Part shown: positions 1 to 10,326 of the stretch, piece after piece
Layout of the letters: each line of letters opens with the position of its first letter
How positions within the stretch are numbered: position 1 is the stretch's first letter
Assembly: GCA_025531455.1 (NCBI GenBank)
Contig: JAMYHL010000010.1
Span: forward strand, 496,001-560,000
Reading direction: 5' to 3'
DNA: 64,000 nucleotides
DNA from: Apiotrichum sp. Y4204
Lineage: Eukaryota > Basidiomycota > Tremellomycetes > Trichosporonales > Trichosporonaceae
The notes under the pieces: model-generated
Seen by the model: only the letters and a program-made list of their open reading frames with translations
Database searches by the model: none
Told to the model about the DNA's origin: nothing
Program-made: the position numbers and the translations under genes

Positions 1-179
1 GCACACATCCCTGCCTCCTGTGCTACCGCGCTCAGTGAAGTACAGCTGATGTTCATACTCCAGATTCTACAGCTATTTAGTAGATGGCCAAGATATGTGC
101 CGGGGTATTCCGTCGGTGGATGTGGGATGTATGCTGAAGAGAAGCAATGGGCAGAGAAGTGTCATGGCCGCAGACGTTA

Positions 180-1448
180 CTATGTCGAAACGACCTTGGC
201 AGTCGCAAGGGTGAGCACCTGGCTGTCCCCTTCGAGCGACACTTCGGGATTCGGGTCAACCGAAACTTCCACCTTGGGTTTCTTCTCGTTGTTCTGCCCT
301 GTCGAGTGCTCGTTCTGCTTCTCCGCATCGTCCCCACCCGCACCTTTACCATCCTCCGTCTTCCCACCCTTATCACTCTTCACGCCTTCCGTAGTCTGGG
401 AGTTCGTCTTGGCGCCCACCTCAAACGGGTCCCTGGACTCCTCCTTGCTCAGCGAACCCTCCACGACGGTCCCGTTCTCGCTCTCGTTGGTGGGCAAGGC
501 GGTGACGTTCCGGAAGCGAATGTACGAGCTCATGTCTTGGAAAATGTCCTCGAGCTTGTGGCGCTGCGTGTCCTGCCACGGATTGCGGACGGTGACGAGG
601 CGCTGTCCGTCCACCTCCTCGGTCCCCTCGATAGTGTACGCGTGGTACGGGATGAGCGTCTTGGTGCCGCCCTTGTCCTCGCCCTTGGTCGTGATCAGCA
701 CGGGGATAGTTTCGTGGAGCTTGAGGTTTTTCCAGATCTTCTCCTTGTCTTCAGACATCCACGCGCCCGATGGCACGCCCGAGAGCAACTCGAGCGCCTT
801 GGCCGGATATCCGCCCGTCTTGAAGATGTCCGGCTGCCCCTTGTCGTTGTACAGGCGCTGCACGGCCGTCTCGACCGCCGCTGGCCACCAGTACACGGAT
901 CCAGCCGAGTTTTGGCCCAGCAGGTCTTTTGAGAGCGCGGCGTCGAGGTAGTTTACGCTGTAGACGTGCTTTTTGCCGTCGAGTGTTAGGATGACATTCA
1001 CATGGTCAGAGTAGATTTGGCCATTATTTGTCCCGAAGCGCTCGATAAAGAATGACGGATATCGCATCGCCATGGCTACCATTGCAACGTCAAGCCAGCA
1101 ATCGGGCATGCCACCTGGCACAGTTAGCTGTTGAGTTCGAGAAGAGGTATCAGCTATTTGCATACCTTGGCGGACATCACGGTGGTTGGGGCCGAGCTGT
1201 CCCCACAAGGGCACAGACGGGACGCCCTTGTCGTCCATGCGCACCCTGGTGGTCATGCCGAGGATGCCGATGGGAATGTCGATACCCCCCTCAGCCTCCT
1301 TCTGACCGTTGGGTGTGACGGCCTTGGTTTTGTTCGGGTTGATCTTGATCGGCTTGAACTCCTGGCGTGGCTGCAGGTCCAGGGGGGCCGCTACGACTGC
1401 CCCGAGAATTGTCAGGACGACAGTCAGGTGTGCGAGTGACCACTTCAT
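180..1448 (-). CDS. Secreted calpain-like cysteine protease
   Basis: Predicted extracellular or secretory-pathway protease of the calpain (C2) fold. The ATG at 1448 opens a signal peptide (about residues 1-20, hydrophobic core followed by AVVAAP). The uninterrupted frame is 422 codons, but I place a 51-nt intron at 1115-1165 (GTATGC donor, CTAAC branch, CCAG acceptor). It contains no in-frame stop, so it is easily missed. Removing it gives 405 aa and creates RQGGMPDCW, matching the calpain oxyanion-Gln/catalytic-Cys motif QGxxxDCW. The catalytic His (YHAYTIEG) and Asn (VRNPW) are present in the expected order. The C-terminal ~90 residues are hydrophilic, rich in K/E/D/G, with N-glycosylation sequons before them, and no recognisable domain. 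Calpains are usually cytosolic, so a signal peptide is unusual. Family confidence is high; substrate and role are unknown. Confidence 0.85.
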   Translation of the reverse strand: MKWSLAHLTVVLTILGAVVAAPLDLQPRQEFKPIKINPNKTKAVTPNGQKEAEGGIDIPIGILGMTTRVRMDDKGVPSVPLWGQLGPNHRDVRQGMQIADTSSRTQQLTVPGGMPDCWLDVAMVAMAMRYPSFFIERFGTNNGQIYSDHVNVILTLDGKKHVYSVNYLDAALSKDLLGQNSAGSVYWWPAAVETAVQRLYNDKGQPDIFKTGGYPAKALELLSGVPSGAWMSEDKEKIWKNLKLHETIPVLITTKGEDKGGTKTLIPYHAYTIEGTEEVDGQRLVTVRNPWQDTQRHKLEDIFQDMSSYIRFRNVTALPTNESENGTVVEGSLSKEESRDPFEVGAKTNSQTTEGVKSDKGGKTEDGKGAGGDDAEKQNEHSTGQNNEKKPKVEVSVDPNPEVSLEGDSQVLTLATAKVVST

Positions 1449-4400
1449 TTTGCGAGTTAGTTGGTTCGTGTTGTTAGGGAGTGGGAGGGAAAGTGAGAGT
1501 GACGGTGAAAGAGTGTGAGGGAGCGACGTTGTTAGCGGGAACGGCAGAGGCGTGAGTGGTGAAAACCCCAGACCACTTTGGGACGATTCCAGATCGATAG
1601 AAGCGCAGAACCGGCTGCGGTGACAAGGTCACAAGAAAAAAGTAATGAAAGGAATCAAGGAATGAAGATGAATGAAAGAGAGAGAAGTGGAGAAAGAGAA
1701 TTCGACGACAGAGTAGACACAGCGGTATGGTGTCGTCACCCCGGTCATGAAAGTGTCGTCGCGTGTCGGTGGAACAGTGGAGTGCCCGGCCAGAAATCAC
1801 ACCTCGCACCACCGCACAGGACAAGGTCGCACCTCCGCTGCATTAGGGTTCACAGCGATGCATGCCGATGCACGTTGAGCACCTGGACACACCGCAAGCT
1901 CCCAATGTGACTCTTTCTGCAGCGCAATGTATACGTGCCATGCCTTTCGCAAACTTAGCCAGGGGCTGCATCCTCCCCGCCTGGCACGGTTGGTTGGCTT
2001 TTGGCTGGGTGATTTCTGACACATTCGAGTGGCACAGCATTTTGACGTTTCGGGACATGGCCGACGTTTCATCACCAACGTCACCACCACGAGGCCCCAT
2101 GCCGTACGAGTGGACTCCAGGACTCAGGTCTGGTGGTCGGTGTAGTCTCCCCCAGATGCACAAGTGCACCGAAGGAGTCCCGTATTCTTCCGTTGCGCAT
2201 TCTATGAACACGCACTGTCCTGTAAGTGTCGTAGTCTGTCAGCCTGAGCTGCCCTCAACTAAGACCCGCTCACAGGGGGTGAGTGTAAACTTGGCTGCAC
2301 TCACAACCCTTTCAATGCACGGAGTCGGGGACTTTGAATGGGGCCAGTTTACTTAGAAGGCAGACACGACTCTGGAGGTTTTGCCACGCGCTCACGGCAC
2401 CTGTTGGAGCGAAGCGTTCCTTTCGGCGGTGTTGCGGTCGATGACTCTGACCCCAAAGGCTGTTGACGGATCCCTATGTCTAGAACCTGTTACTGCGAAG
2501 GAAAACATCCCGCAAGCAAATGACGACCAGTTGAACTGCACTGCATGTACGTTGTTGCAGCTGTAAAAAGTGACATTTTCTTCCTTTGGTTTATTCTTGT
2601 TCTTCCTCTTCAGAGGAAAGGAGCTTTGGTTTGAGTGTAATCTTTTGACCCCTCATTGTCAGTCAGTGACACCTGAGTGTTGTCAGGCTTGCGTTGTCCA
2701 CAAGAGTACAAGATCTAGAAAGCTGACAACGCAAGGTCTTTGGCGCCACCACCCCAAGCGACTGAGCCCAAGCTGACCGATACTCTACTGTCAACAGTCA
2801 TGTGCTCCATAGGCCATCTCATTGTGGTGGCACTCACTCAATCGCGGTTCCGGCATCTCAGAGTGGCCCAACTGCCGAGTTCGGCACTACGAAGCAATCG
2901 AAACACCAGCCAGTGAGCGGCTTGGAGATACTACTGTACTTTACCTCTGCATGCTGAGATCTCCGCGGCACGTTATACTCGTAGGGTTAGTCACATCCGC
3001 AGTCTGAGCCGCATGGCTCATCTCCAAGAGCTTCATATGGCCTCCCTGATCCGCGATCTGAATCCGAGGGCCATACCATCAGACCATAGCAGAAAGGAGC
3101 GTTCGTGACACATGCCGCGGTTTATGAAGTCGAAAGCCCGGACGGAAACCAGATTGCGTGTTTCCCTTGGGTTGTCTCGGGCTCAGTCGGATGTAATCTC
3201 ATTCCTTCCAGCTCGGGAGACAGACCAAACACGACGGCGAGGGGCTACAGAGTCAAGTCAGATCAATAGGGGCCGCATGTATTGACAGCAGCGGGTGAGC
3301 GACTCTCTGCGTTCTACAGTATCATACAGGATGTCAAAGGACCAAACAGTACATGCGTATGGTAGCAGTCGGCAAAGCCCATTTGCGGCATAAAACACCA
3401 CGAGTGTCCTACGTCTCCCCAAACCTCCCCCTCTCGCTCAGATGATCCGGTCTCGTAATGTCTCCTACCGTCACCGATGTCGGACGGACGGACCAACTCA
3501 TCCGCGATCAGAAACGACTCCTGAGGGCGGTTCTGGACTTGGCATATAACAAATCGACCGCCGCATTTCATGCGTCCATACCATAAGGTGTGGCGCCCTA
3601 AGGATCAACTCATACAGTAGACATGTTGAGAGCCACACTGTAAGTTTGCCTGCGATATTCAGATGATCAGATGCGAATGCGACCATGCGAATAAAGAGAC
3701 GCGAGAAAAGCGGGGTAAAACGCTATTTGGGGGAACAGCACCACTTACAGTACACCCACCACTTTGATCACTGGGTCAGTTGCTACAATAATCATGTGTC
3801 GAAGTGTACGTCGCACCATGCGTTTGGTAAGTTAGTGAAAATGACAGCGCCGGGTCCGTCCCTGTCGTCCGAGGTCACCACCAAACCGCGATTCATGTTA
3901 GAGTTTGGTGCGTCAGGGTTCCACGCGGGTGGCACAGCCTCGCCATCGCTGTGCCATATCAGCAGCCGTCTGTGCACTGGACGTACAGGTGTTCGATGAC
4001 TCCCCCTGGCAATGAAGCTCATCTGCCCGCTGCGGCCCTGCAAGATCTCCATATCTCGTTATCTGCCCCGTGGGCCCTGGGGTGCACAGACAACTGTGAC
4101 ACTAACCCCACCCAGTGAACGACAGACGCGGCCCAGGAGAGAAATACGCGCAGTGCCTGGAGCTTCCATTGATCCATTGCTAGATCAAGCATATGCGCTG
4201 TCTGGTACGCGCGCGCGTTTCGTGTGCTGCTGTAACCCCCTACAGATCTGGCCGCACACCGACACGCGGTACGTAAATAGAAAGGGGGGAGAGCAGTCAC
4301 CGATTGGGAACAGAAGGGGAGCGGATGGCATCGCATAGGGGCAAATGACAGCCGCCGCGCCGCCCAGAATCAATGTATCCGAGAGTAAGCAAAGTCCATA

Positions 4401-4572
4401 CCGGGAGGGACCACGCCGAGGACCAGATCTGCGCAGGCGGTACGCTTTGCTGCCCGCGACGATGCCAAGGTAATGCCTCAGCAATCAGCATTGTGAGAGG
4501 CATATAAAGTGCCTTGTATCGATATGGGCTGCTCCTCACCCGCTTGCTCTGCTCTACTTTTCACCACTTGCG
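1449..4572. other. Gene-poor intergenic region, 3.1 kb
   Basis: Separates the divergent calpain-like (-) and AA14-like (+) genes. Open frames here are short, lack family motifs and lack consistent splice signals. The stretch at 1640-1700 is purine-rich (CT-rich on the calpain gene's strand), as expected for its 5' leader. I see no tRNA-type internal promoter and no clear repeat. A TATA-like site lies at the right end. Confidence 0.6.
4502..4509 (+). promoter_or_regulatory. TATA-like element of the AA14-like gene
   Basis: ATATAAAG lies about 65 bp upstream of the ATG at 4573, a usual position for a fungal TATA box. It is followed by a short pyrimidine-rich leader. Confidence 0.45.
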
Positions 4573-5658
4573 ATGCTCCCCTCCGCTCTCCTTCTCCTAG
4601 TCGCAACCTGCGCCACGGCGCACAACTCACTCTACGACGAGTCCATGTTCGGCTGGGTGGGTTACTGTTGCCAACGACCAAAGTGTGACACTCGAGCTAA
4701 CTTTGTAGCGTCCGGAAAACTACGACCTGACCAAGTCGGCCGTTGCTCCGCTGCGCGAGAGAGACAACTTTCCGATCAGCAAGTGGTTCCACCGGTTTCT
4801 CGAGTACCCCCCGGCACCGGGCAAGTTTATGGAAATCCGCTCAGGCAGCTTCAACCACTTTCAGGTCACCTGCTCGCCACACCTCACCACGGTGTGGCCG
4901 GAGAAGGGGCGCGGAAAGCTTGACGTCCGCGCGTGCCCCAAAGACGCCTGGGGCGCCATGCACAATGCTAATGCGTACGATGCAAAAACGTTCAACATGA
5001 GCATGTTGTGAGTTTATTAAAAGGTCTAGTTGGCGGTTCCACTCACACTTCCAGTGGTGGAACTGCGCTTTCGATTGCGTATACTTCCGACTTTGCCAAA
5101 TTGAAGCCCGAGGACCTCACCGTCATCTCCGTCAACTACACATCGACGTACGACCGCGTGCAGTACTACCACTTCCCCAAGGGTATGCCCGAGTGCCCGC
5201 CCGAGGGCTGCATCTGCGGCTGGCACTGGATCCACAGCAAACTCCACAAGGAGGGCTACGGCGACGAGATGTACTTCAACGCCTACCGCTGTAATGTCAC
5301 CGGCCAGACTGACAACAACAACAAGGTTGGCAAGGGTGTCCCCGCTGTTGAGTGCGCCTCCGACCCGAAAAAGTGCAAGAGCGGTCCCAAGCAGCCCATG
5401 TACTTGTGGATGAAGGAGTGAGTATAGCCCTTCTGCCACAATCGGAACGCTGTGTTAACCGCCCAGGGGCAACAATGTTGAGAAGCCTGTTCGTGGTGCC
5501 GACAACCCCTCCTACAACATGGTCTACGGGTGGAAGGAGGGCGGACAGCAGGATGCTGTTGTCCGCGCCAATAAGAGGTACGACTCTGTTCATTTCCTTG
5601 TCGCCCCGTGCGAGCTTGAAAGCTGACTCCACGCAGGTGTGCTCGCTCTTTGGACTAA
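4573..5658 (+). CDS. AA14-like copper lytic polysaccharide monooxygenase (secreted)
   Basis: Predicted secreted copper enzyme for oxidative cleavage of polysaccharide; characterised AA14 members act on xylan-coated cellulose. Five exons: 4573-4656, 4709-5007, 5055-5417, 5467-5577, 5637-5658, 292 aa. The introns (47-59 nt) have GTGGGT/GTGAGT/GTACGA donors. The signal peptide ends ...ATA, leaving His as the mature residue 1, required for a histidine brace. Family-typical blocks follow: SMFGW, VAPLRERDNFP, LEYPPAPGKF, then AMHNANA (candidate second copper His), ALSIAYTSD, LTVISVN, MPECPPEGCICGWHWIH and AYRCNVTG. Paired cysteines fit the family. The call rests on remembered family resemblance, not a search. 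A related X325/Bim1-like copper-binding protein is the main alternative, but the GCICxWxWIH block argues for AA14. Confidence 0.8.
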
Positions 5659-6457
5659 CTAGTGGTTGCCCCCGTCGCGTTCACCCGTTTCTTGCCCCAC
5701 GCCATGTCCTTTCAGGTCTCAGGCAGTGTAGTCGTGCGTCAAGTACTATTGTTCTCCTCCCCCACAGGTTGGGCCAATACCCTCATCTTCTATTCCCTCA
5801 AATTTGTCCACTCTGTAATGAAGCATCAGTGATGTTGCAAGCTCATGAGAGCAGAAGCGGTGTTCTGGTCAGAGTCACTAGGCAAAGGGAGTTTCGCATT
5901 CGACTGTTCCGTCAGTGAGGTCTGGGGTCCGATCTCAAACTCGGGAGCCCTAAACTCCACTGTGGATCTTTTGGGCTATTGTGTAGCTCGAGCCTGTTAC
6001 TGCAGGAGGTCAGAAAAGGAGGAGGGCGCTTCGGAATAGGGCGTCTAAGGAGGTCGAGAGTTAGCGCGCGAGAATGTAGTGAAAGTATTCACTCTGCGCT
6101 CCAGTTTGGACCAAAGACTGGAATAACACGGTAATGAGCAATTGCACAAAGAAGAACTAGACTGCAAACAGCGAACACGCAGCATGTTGTGTACTCACAG
6201 GTCTCCAGGTGAATGCACTTGACGACGTCGAGGACAACCAAGTGTCCACCCACGCCATGCACAGACCACGAGCCACTCAAATCCTACCATTCTGTTCATC
6301 AGTGGCACCCGCCGCCGGAGATGGTCGCGCCCACCTCTCAAAGCCGAAAACCTCACGCTATCAGTCGGCCATCGCCGTCGCCGACAAGTACATTAGCCCG
6401 ACCCACACCCTCCCCCCCCCTCGCTGCTCTCCATCGTCTCCCACTCGCACTTTCATT
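5659..6457. other. Intergenic region, 0.8 kb
   Basis: Lies between the AA14-like gene and the enoyl-CoA isomerase gene, both on +. No convincing ORF. The last 60 bp are C-rich (a C-tract near 6413-6422) and form the likely leader of the next gene. Confidence 0.5.
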
Positions 6458-7378
6458 ATGACCCAGCTCGCACCGAAGACACCGTCCGTGTGCTGGCGCC
6501 TCTCCCGCCCCGCCGCGCAGGTGTGGCAGCTGACGCTCGACAACCCGCCCGAGAACCGCCTCCCGCCCGCCGTGCTCCAGGAGCTGCTCGGGCACCTGGA
6601 CACCGTCGAGGGCGAGTGGCGGCTGCAGAACACGGGCAAGGACAGGGATAAGCGCGTCGGCGGGGCGCTCGTCCTCGCCAGCGCAAACGACAAGTTTTGG
6701 AGTAACGGCCTCGTCCCCGCAACCCTGCAGAGCCCCGATTTCCGGAACAGTGAGTGCACATTGTGAGTTGGGCGTGAGCTGACTTGTAGATGTGTTCGAC
6801 CCGCTCAAGGAACGCCTGCTCACGTTCCCGCTCATCACTATCGCGGCGGTGAAGGGGCATTGTTTTGCGGGCGGGATGCTCCTTGCGCTGTGCTGCGATT
6901 ACCGGCTGGTAACGAGTGGCCGCGGGCTGTGGAGCATGAACGAGGTGGTGATCGGGGTGCCGATTGTCGGCGCGACGGCCGTGCTCCTCCGGGCAAAACT
7001 CACGCCCATTGCGCTCCGCGACGCCATAACAGGGAAACGGTTTGCACAGAAGGATCTCCTCCGGCTTGGGATTGTCGACGAGGTCGTCGACGATCGCCGT
7101 GACCCCGCGAGACTGCTCGACCGTGCTATTGAGCTGGGAAAGATCGAGGGCGATAGGGCAAAAGGTGGCAGCCTGGGTTCTATCAAGGTGAGAAACGGGT
7201 TGGAGGAAGCTTACCCCAGGACGGAGTGTACGCCGACGTGCTCACCTCGGCGTCGCAGCGTCGCACGGCGTACTACCCCGATGTAGAGGAGCGCGCGTTC
7301 TGGGACCGCGTTGCCCGCGAGGAGCTTGCTGCGAGTGCGAGGGATAAGGACCGCGCGTGGGATAAGGCAAAGCTGTGA
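6458..7378 (+). CDS. Peroxisomal enoyl-CoA hydratase/isomerase
   Basis: Crotonase-fold enzyme, most likely a delta3,delta2-enoyl-CoA isomerase or hydratase of fatty-acid beta-oxidation. Exons 6458-6749, 6790-7187, 7220-7378 give 282 aa; the introns are only 40 and 32 nt. The central block GHCFAGGMLLALCCDYRL is the CoA-binding/oxyanion-hole region of the family, followed by a GVPIVGAT segment and the ITGKRF helix. The protein ends ...DKAKL; AKL is an accepted variant of the C-terminal peroxisomal targeting signal PTS1. The start is the first ATG giving a crotonase-like beginning; longer upstream readings lack family character. Exact substrate cannot be told from sequence. Confidence 0.85.
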
Positions 7379-7615
7379 GGGATGAGAGGAAGGAAATGTG
7401 TATCATGCAAAACTTTTGAGGATGGGTATGTATTGTTGTGCGATCACCGTTTGATCCATATGGTTACAGTCTTAGCCACCACCGTGCAAAGCACCTGGTG
7501 CAACACTCCCCACTCCCACTGATTCTCCTTCACTCGTAGTGATCATTGATGTGCCCATGCATGTCTACAGTATCCCAACAGAATATTAAGCTTACACACA
7601 AATGCCATACACCCC

Positions 7616-9612
7616 TCACAGCTCAAACAGCTCGTTCATCTTGCCCTCCTTCACGCGCTGTTCGAGCACGCTCGCAGCCTCTCCGCGCCAGTCGGCGGTC
7701 ACAAAGTCTGCCATGCGCCGCTGCATCACGTCGTCGCGCATGCGCTCGAAACGCAATCTGCGGGTCAGCCTGGCATATCGGCGGACGTACTGTGGAATGG
7801 GCGTCTTGAGCGCGCGGCGGATAGACTCAACAAACGAGGTGTAGTTGAATGCCTGAATCTGGTAGACATATCTTCCATCAGCAATGAAGAATCATAATAC
7901 TCACGGCTCGGGCACCCGCTGCAGGCTCTGGTGCTGTATAAACTCCCATGTTTGCTCGTCCTCCTCCTCGCCGCCCTTGCGTAACCTGTGGGGATTTGCG
8001 AAGGGCACCGCCTAGAGTCAGCTTGTCCTCACGCGCGACACTCACTCTTGCCAGTGCCTGGTATGGACTTGGGCTGAGGGTGGGGATGCCGAGGCCGAGC
8101 ATGAGGCGCGCCTGCCCGACCTCGCGGTGAAACTCGTCTGGCGGCAGCTCCCCTCCAAGGTTTCGAATGACGTCCGGGATCGGGCCATACTTCTTCTTGT
8201 CCTCCTCGCTGCGGTCGTCGTTCATGGCGCTTACAAACTCGAAGCCTGGAAACTCGACAGACAGCTCTGCGTGCGCGCGCTTGAAAAAGTCGAGTTCGTA
8301 CACGATCCCGTCGCCGTCCGCAAAGTAGCGCGTGTACTTGCCGAGGAGCCACACGCGCGGTGGTCGGAGATCCCACAGAATGACCTTTGCGTTGGACACT
8401 TGCGGGTCGACCGGGTACCCGAGGTAGGTGAATTCTGGGTGTCAGACGGTGTGCCTGCGCCATAAAAGACAAGACATCCGAGCAGGGTGAGACGTGCTCG
8501 AGTTGACAGGTGGTCATGCCATCAAAGCTCCTTTCCTCTCTCATTTTACTCACGATGATGCCCGGGCTTCGTATACACCTCAAGCTCCTCCTGCCCAGTG
8601 CGCACCCAGGCATTGCCATCAGTGTCGGTCGAGACGTTCCAGAATCGGCCGACTCCGGGAGGGGCGAGGCTCGGTTCGGCGGTGACGACCCACGCGTGGC
8701 CAACGCCCGTGCGCCATCCGGCAGGGAAGAACGAGACCGAGAAGAACTGGGGTCAGCAAAGTGGAAACGACGGTGCTCACCTTCCATGACGGGATACCCC
8801 CTGGCCGCTCCTTTGTTTTGAAGTACATTGACGTTGTGCCGTGTCGCGCTGCATCCCCTTCCTCGGAGACGATGACGCGCACGAGATCCGGAATCTGCCT
8901 ATGAATGTGGGACATGTATTCTGTGTGTAAGCCCAGTGAGCTCCAAAACGGTGTCGACGCACCCCAGTCGTTCTCGCCCGCGTGCAGGACTGTGAAGCCC
9001 TGTGCCTCGAGCGCGCGCATCTGCTGTCAGCAAACCCGCCGGGGAAAACCAGGTTGTAGACGCGCACCATGCCCAGACACCTGTCGTCAGCGTCTTCCGA
9101 AGTGCGCACTCACCACACGCCCTCGCCGCCGTGGTAGTCCGTGTACAGCGCCCAGTGGCAGTGAAACGTGCCGAAGATGGCCACCTGGTGTGTGAGTCAT
9201 GAGTGCGAAGTCAAGGTAGAGAGCAAAATCGGTCGTTCCTCGCTGCGGATCAAAGCTACGATAGCCCTGGGCGTCCAGCGTCCAGCACGCGTTATCGCGC
9301 GCCGCGCACTTCGCTCCCTCAACGCACTTTGTCTGCATTTTGGGGACAGTCCCCTCTTGCGAGACACGCCGCGAGCCAGCGCAGCTTGGCGTCAGTGTAC
9401 CACTTGTACGCGTCCTTGCGGTCCTTGATGTCCTGCGGGGCTGGGACTGTGAGGAGCTGTGGCGCGAGGCCCTGTGAGGAGCCGCTTGGGAGGAGGGAAA
9501 GGCGCGTGCTCCACTGAGCTGAGTTGAGGGTGATGCTGAACAGGAGGATGGCGGTCGTTCCCAGCAGGAGAGTAAGGATTGCGCGCCGGCTCGGACGCCG
9601 CGTGGAGGTCAT
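7616..9612 (-). CDS. GT18-family glycosyltransferase (MGAT5-like), type II membrane protein
   Basis: Predicted Golgi glycosyltransferase related to beta-1,6-N-acetylglucosaminyltransferase V (GT18). Eight exons: 9612-9328, 9184-9114, 9080-9050, 9020-8781, 8746-8554, 8434-8046, 8011-7905, 7871-7616, 523 aa. A further 42-nt stretch at about 8920-8961 reads open but has GTGCGT...CACAG ends and may also be an intron (then 509 aa). The N-terminus is a short basic tail (RRPSRR) plus one membrane helix (residues ~11-31), typical of type II Golgi enzymes. Family features are FTYLGYPVDPQ, RPPRVWLLGKYTRYF and the donor-site region GLGIPTLSPSPYQALARAVPFANP. Several introns are 29-34 nt. The upstream in-frame Met was rejected because it would bury the membrane anchor. 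Donor and acceptor are unproven. Confidence 0.75.
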
Positions 9613-10326
9613 CGAGGAAGGCCAGGATGTAGTGGGTAATGGAAGGATGGGCAGAGTCAAAAGTTGAAAGTGAGAAGAAAGCGAGAAGCGACGACTGGCG
9701 GGATGGACATGAGACAAAGTTGTTGGAGGGGCGTGTGCTACTCGCACCATCGGGATCGCAGATCTAGATCGTAGATGCATACTCGATCGCACGGGATACA
9801 TACTCCTCTGGCAGCGTCATGGCGTATCGGTTTCCGCGTTGCGGGAGGCCTTTGACGGAGGGCTGGGGACAGAGGGAGAGGGAGTGGGCATGAAAAGGAG
9901 TGGTACGGGAACAGTCATGGCGAACATTTTTGTGAATGGGATAAATGAAAGAGGCGTCGAGCTTGAGCTTGACACCGTATCGCGGGTCTCGATTCCGATG
10001 GTCTCGAGCTTCCCAGCCAATGGACTAGATTCTGCAGCCGGACGTCGGAACAAGAGATCTACATGCATTGCATGCATTGCAGGCAGTCAGTGTTGAAGAA
10101 TCGAAGACAAGACGACGAGGCATGCAAAGGATCGCCAAGAGCCCGTCCACTCTGCTCCCTTTCCTCAACCCGCCACTGACGCGATCTCGGGACACCGCTG
10201 CACCTGTGCCCTGCCATTTTACCACATCCTAACATCCCGCTTGTGTGCTCTACCTCACATCCTCGGATCTTCTGAGCTTCTTCATGCAGATTATGACCTT
10301 GCTGCGGCCCAAGATTATATACCCTA
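9613..10326. other. Intergenic region, 0.7 kb
   Basis: Promoter side of the GT18 gene and 3' side of the arylesterase-like gene. It contains a short direct repeat CATGCATTG at 10064-10080. No coding sequence supported. Confidence 0.5.

Noticed and set aside
147..932. 261-codon + strand ORF
   Set aside because: Lies fully antisense to the calpain-like gene, which has a signal peptide, splice signals and catalytic motifs; the + reading has none.
9087..9338. Possible frameshift in the GT18 gene between DCPQNADK and the next good block
   Set aside because: A 143-nt intron (9185-9327) with GTGCGT donor and CACCAG acceptor joins NADK to VAIFGTFH in frame, so no frameshift is needed.
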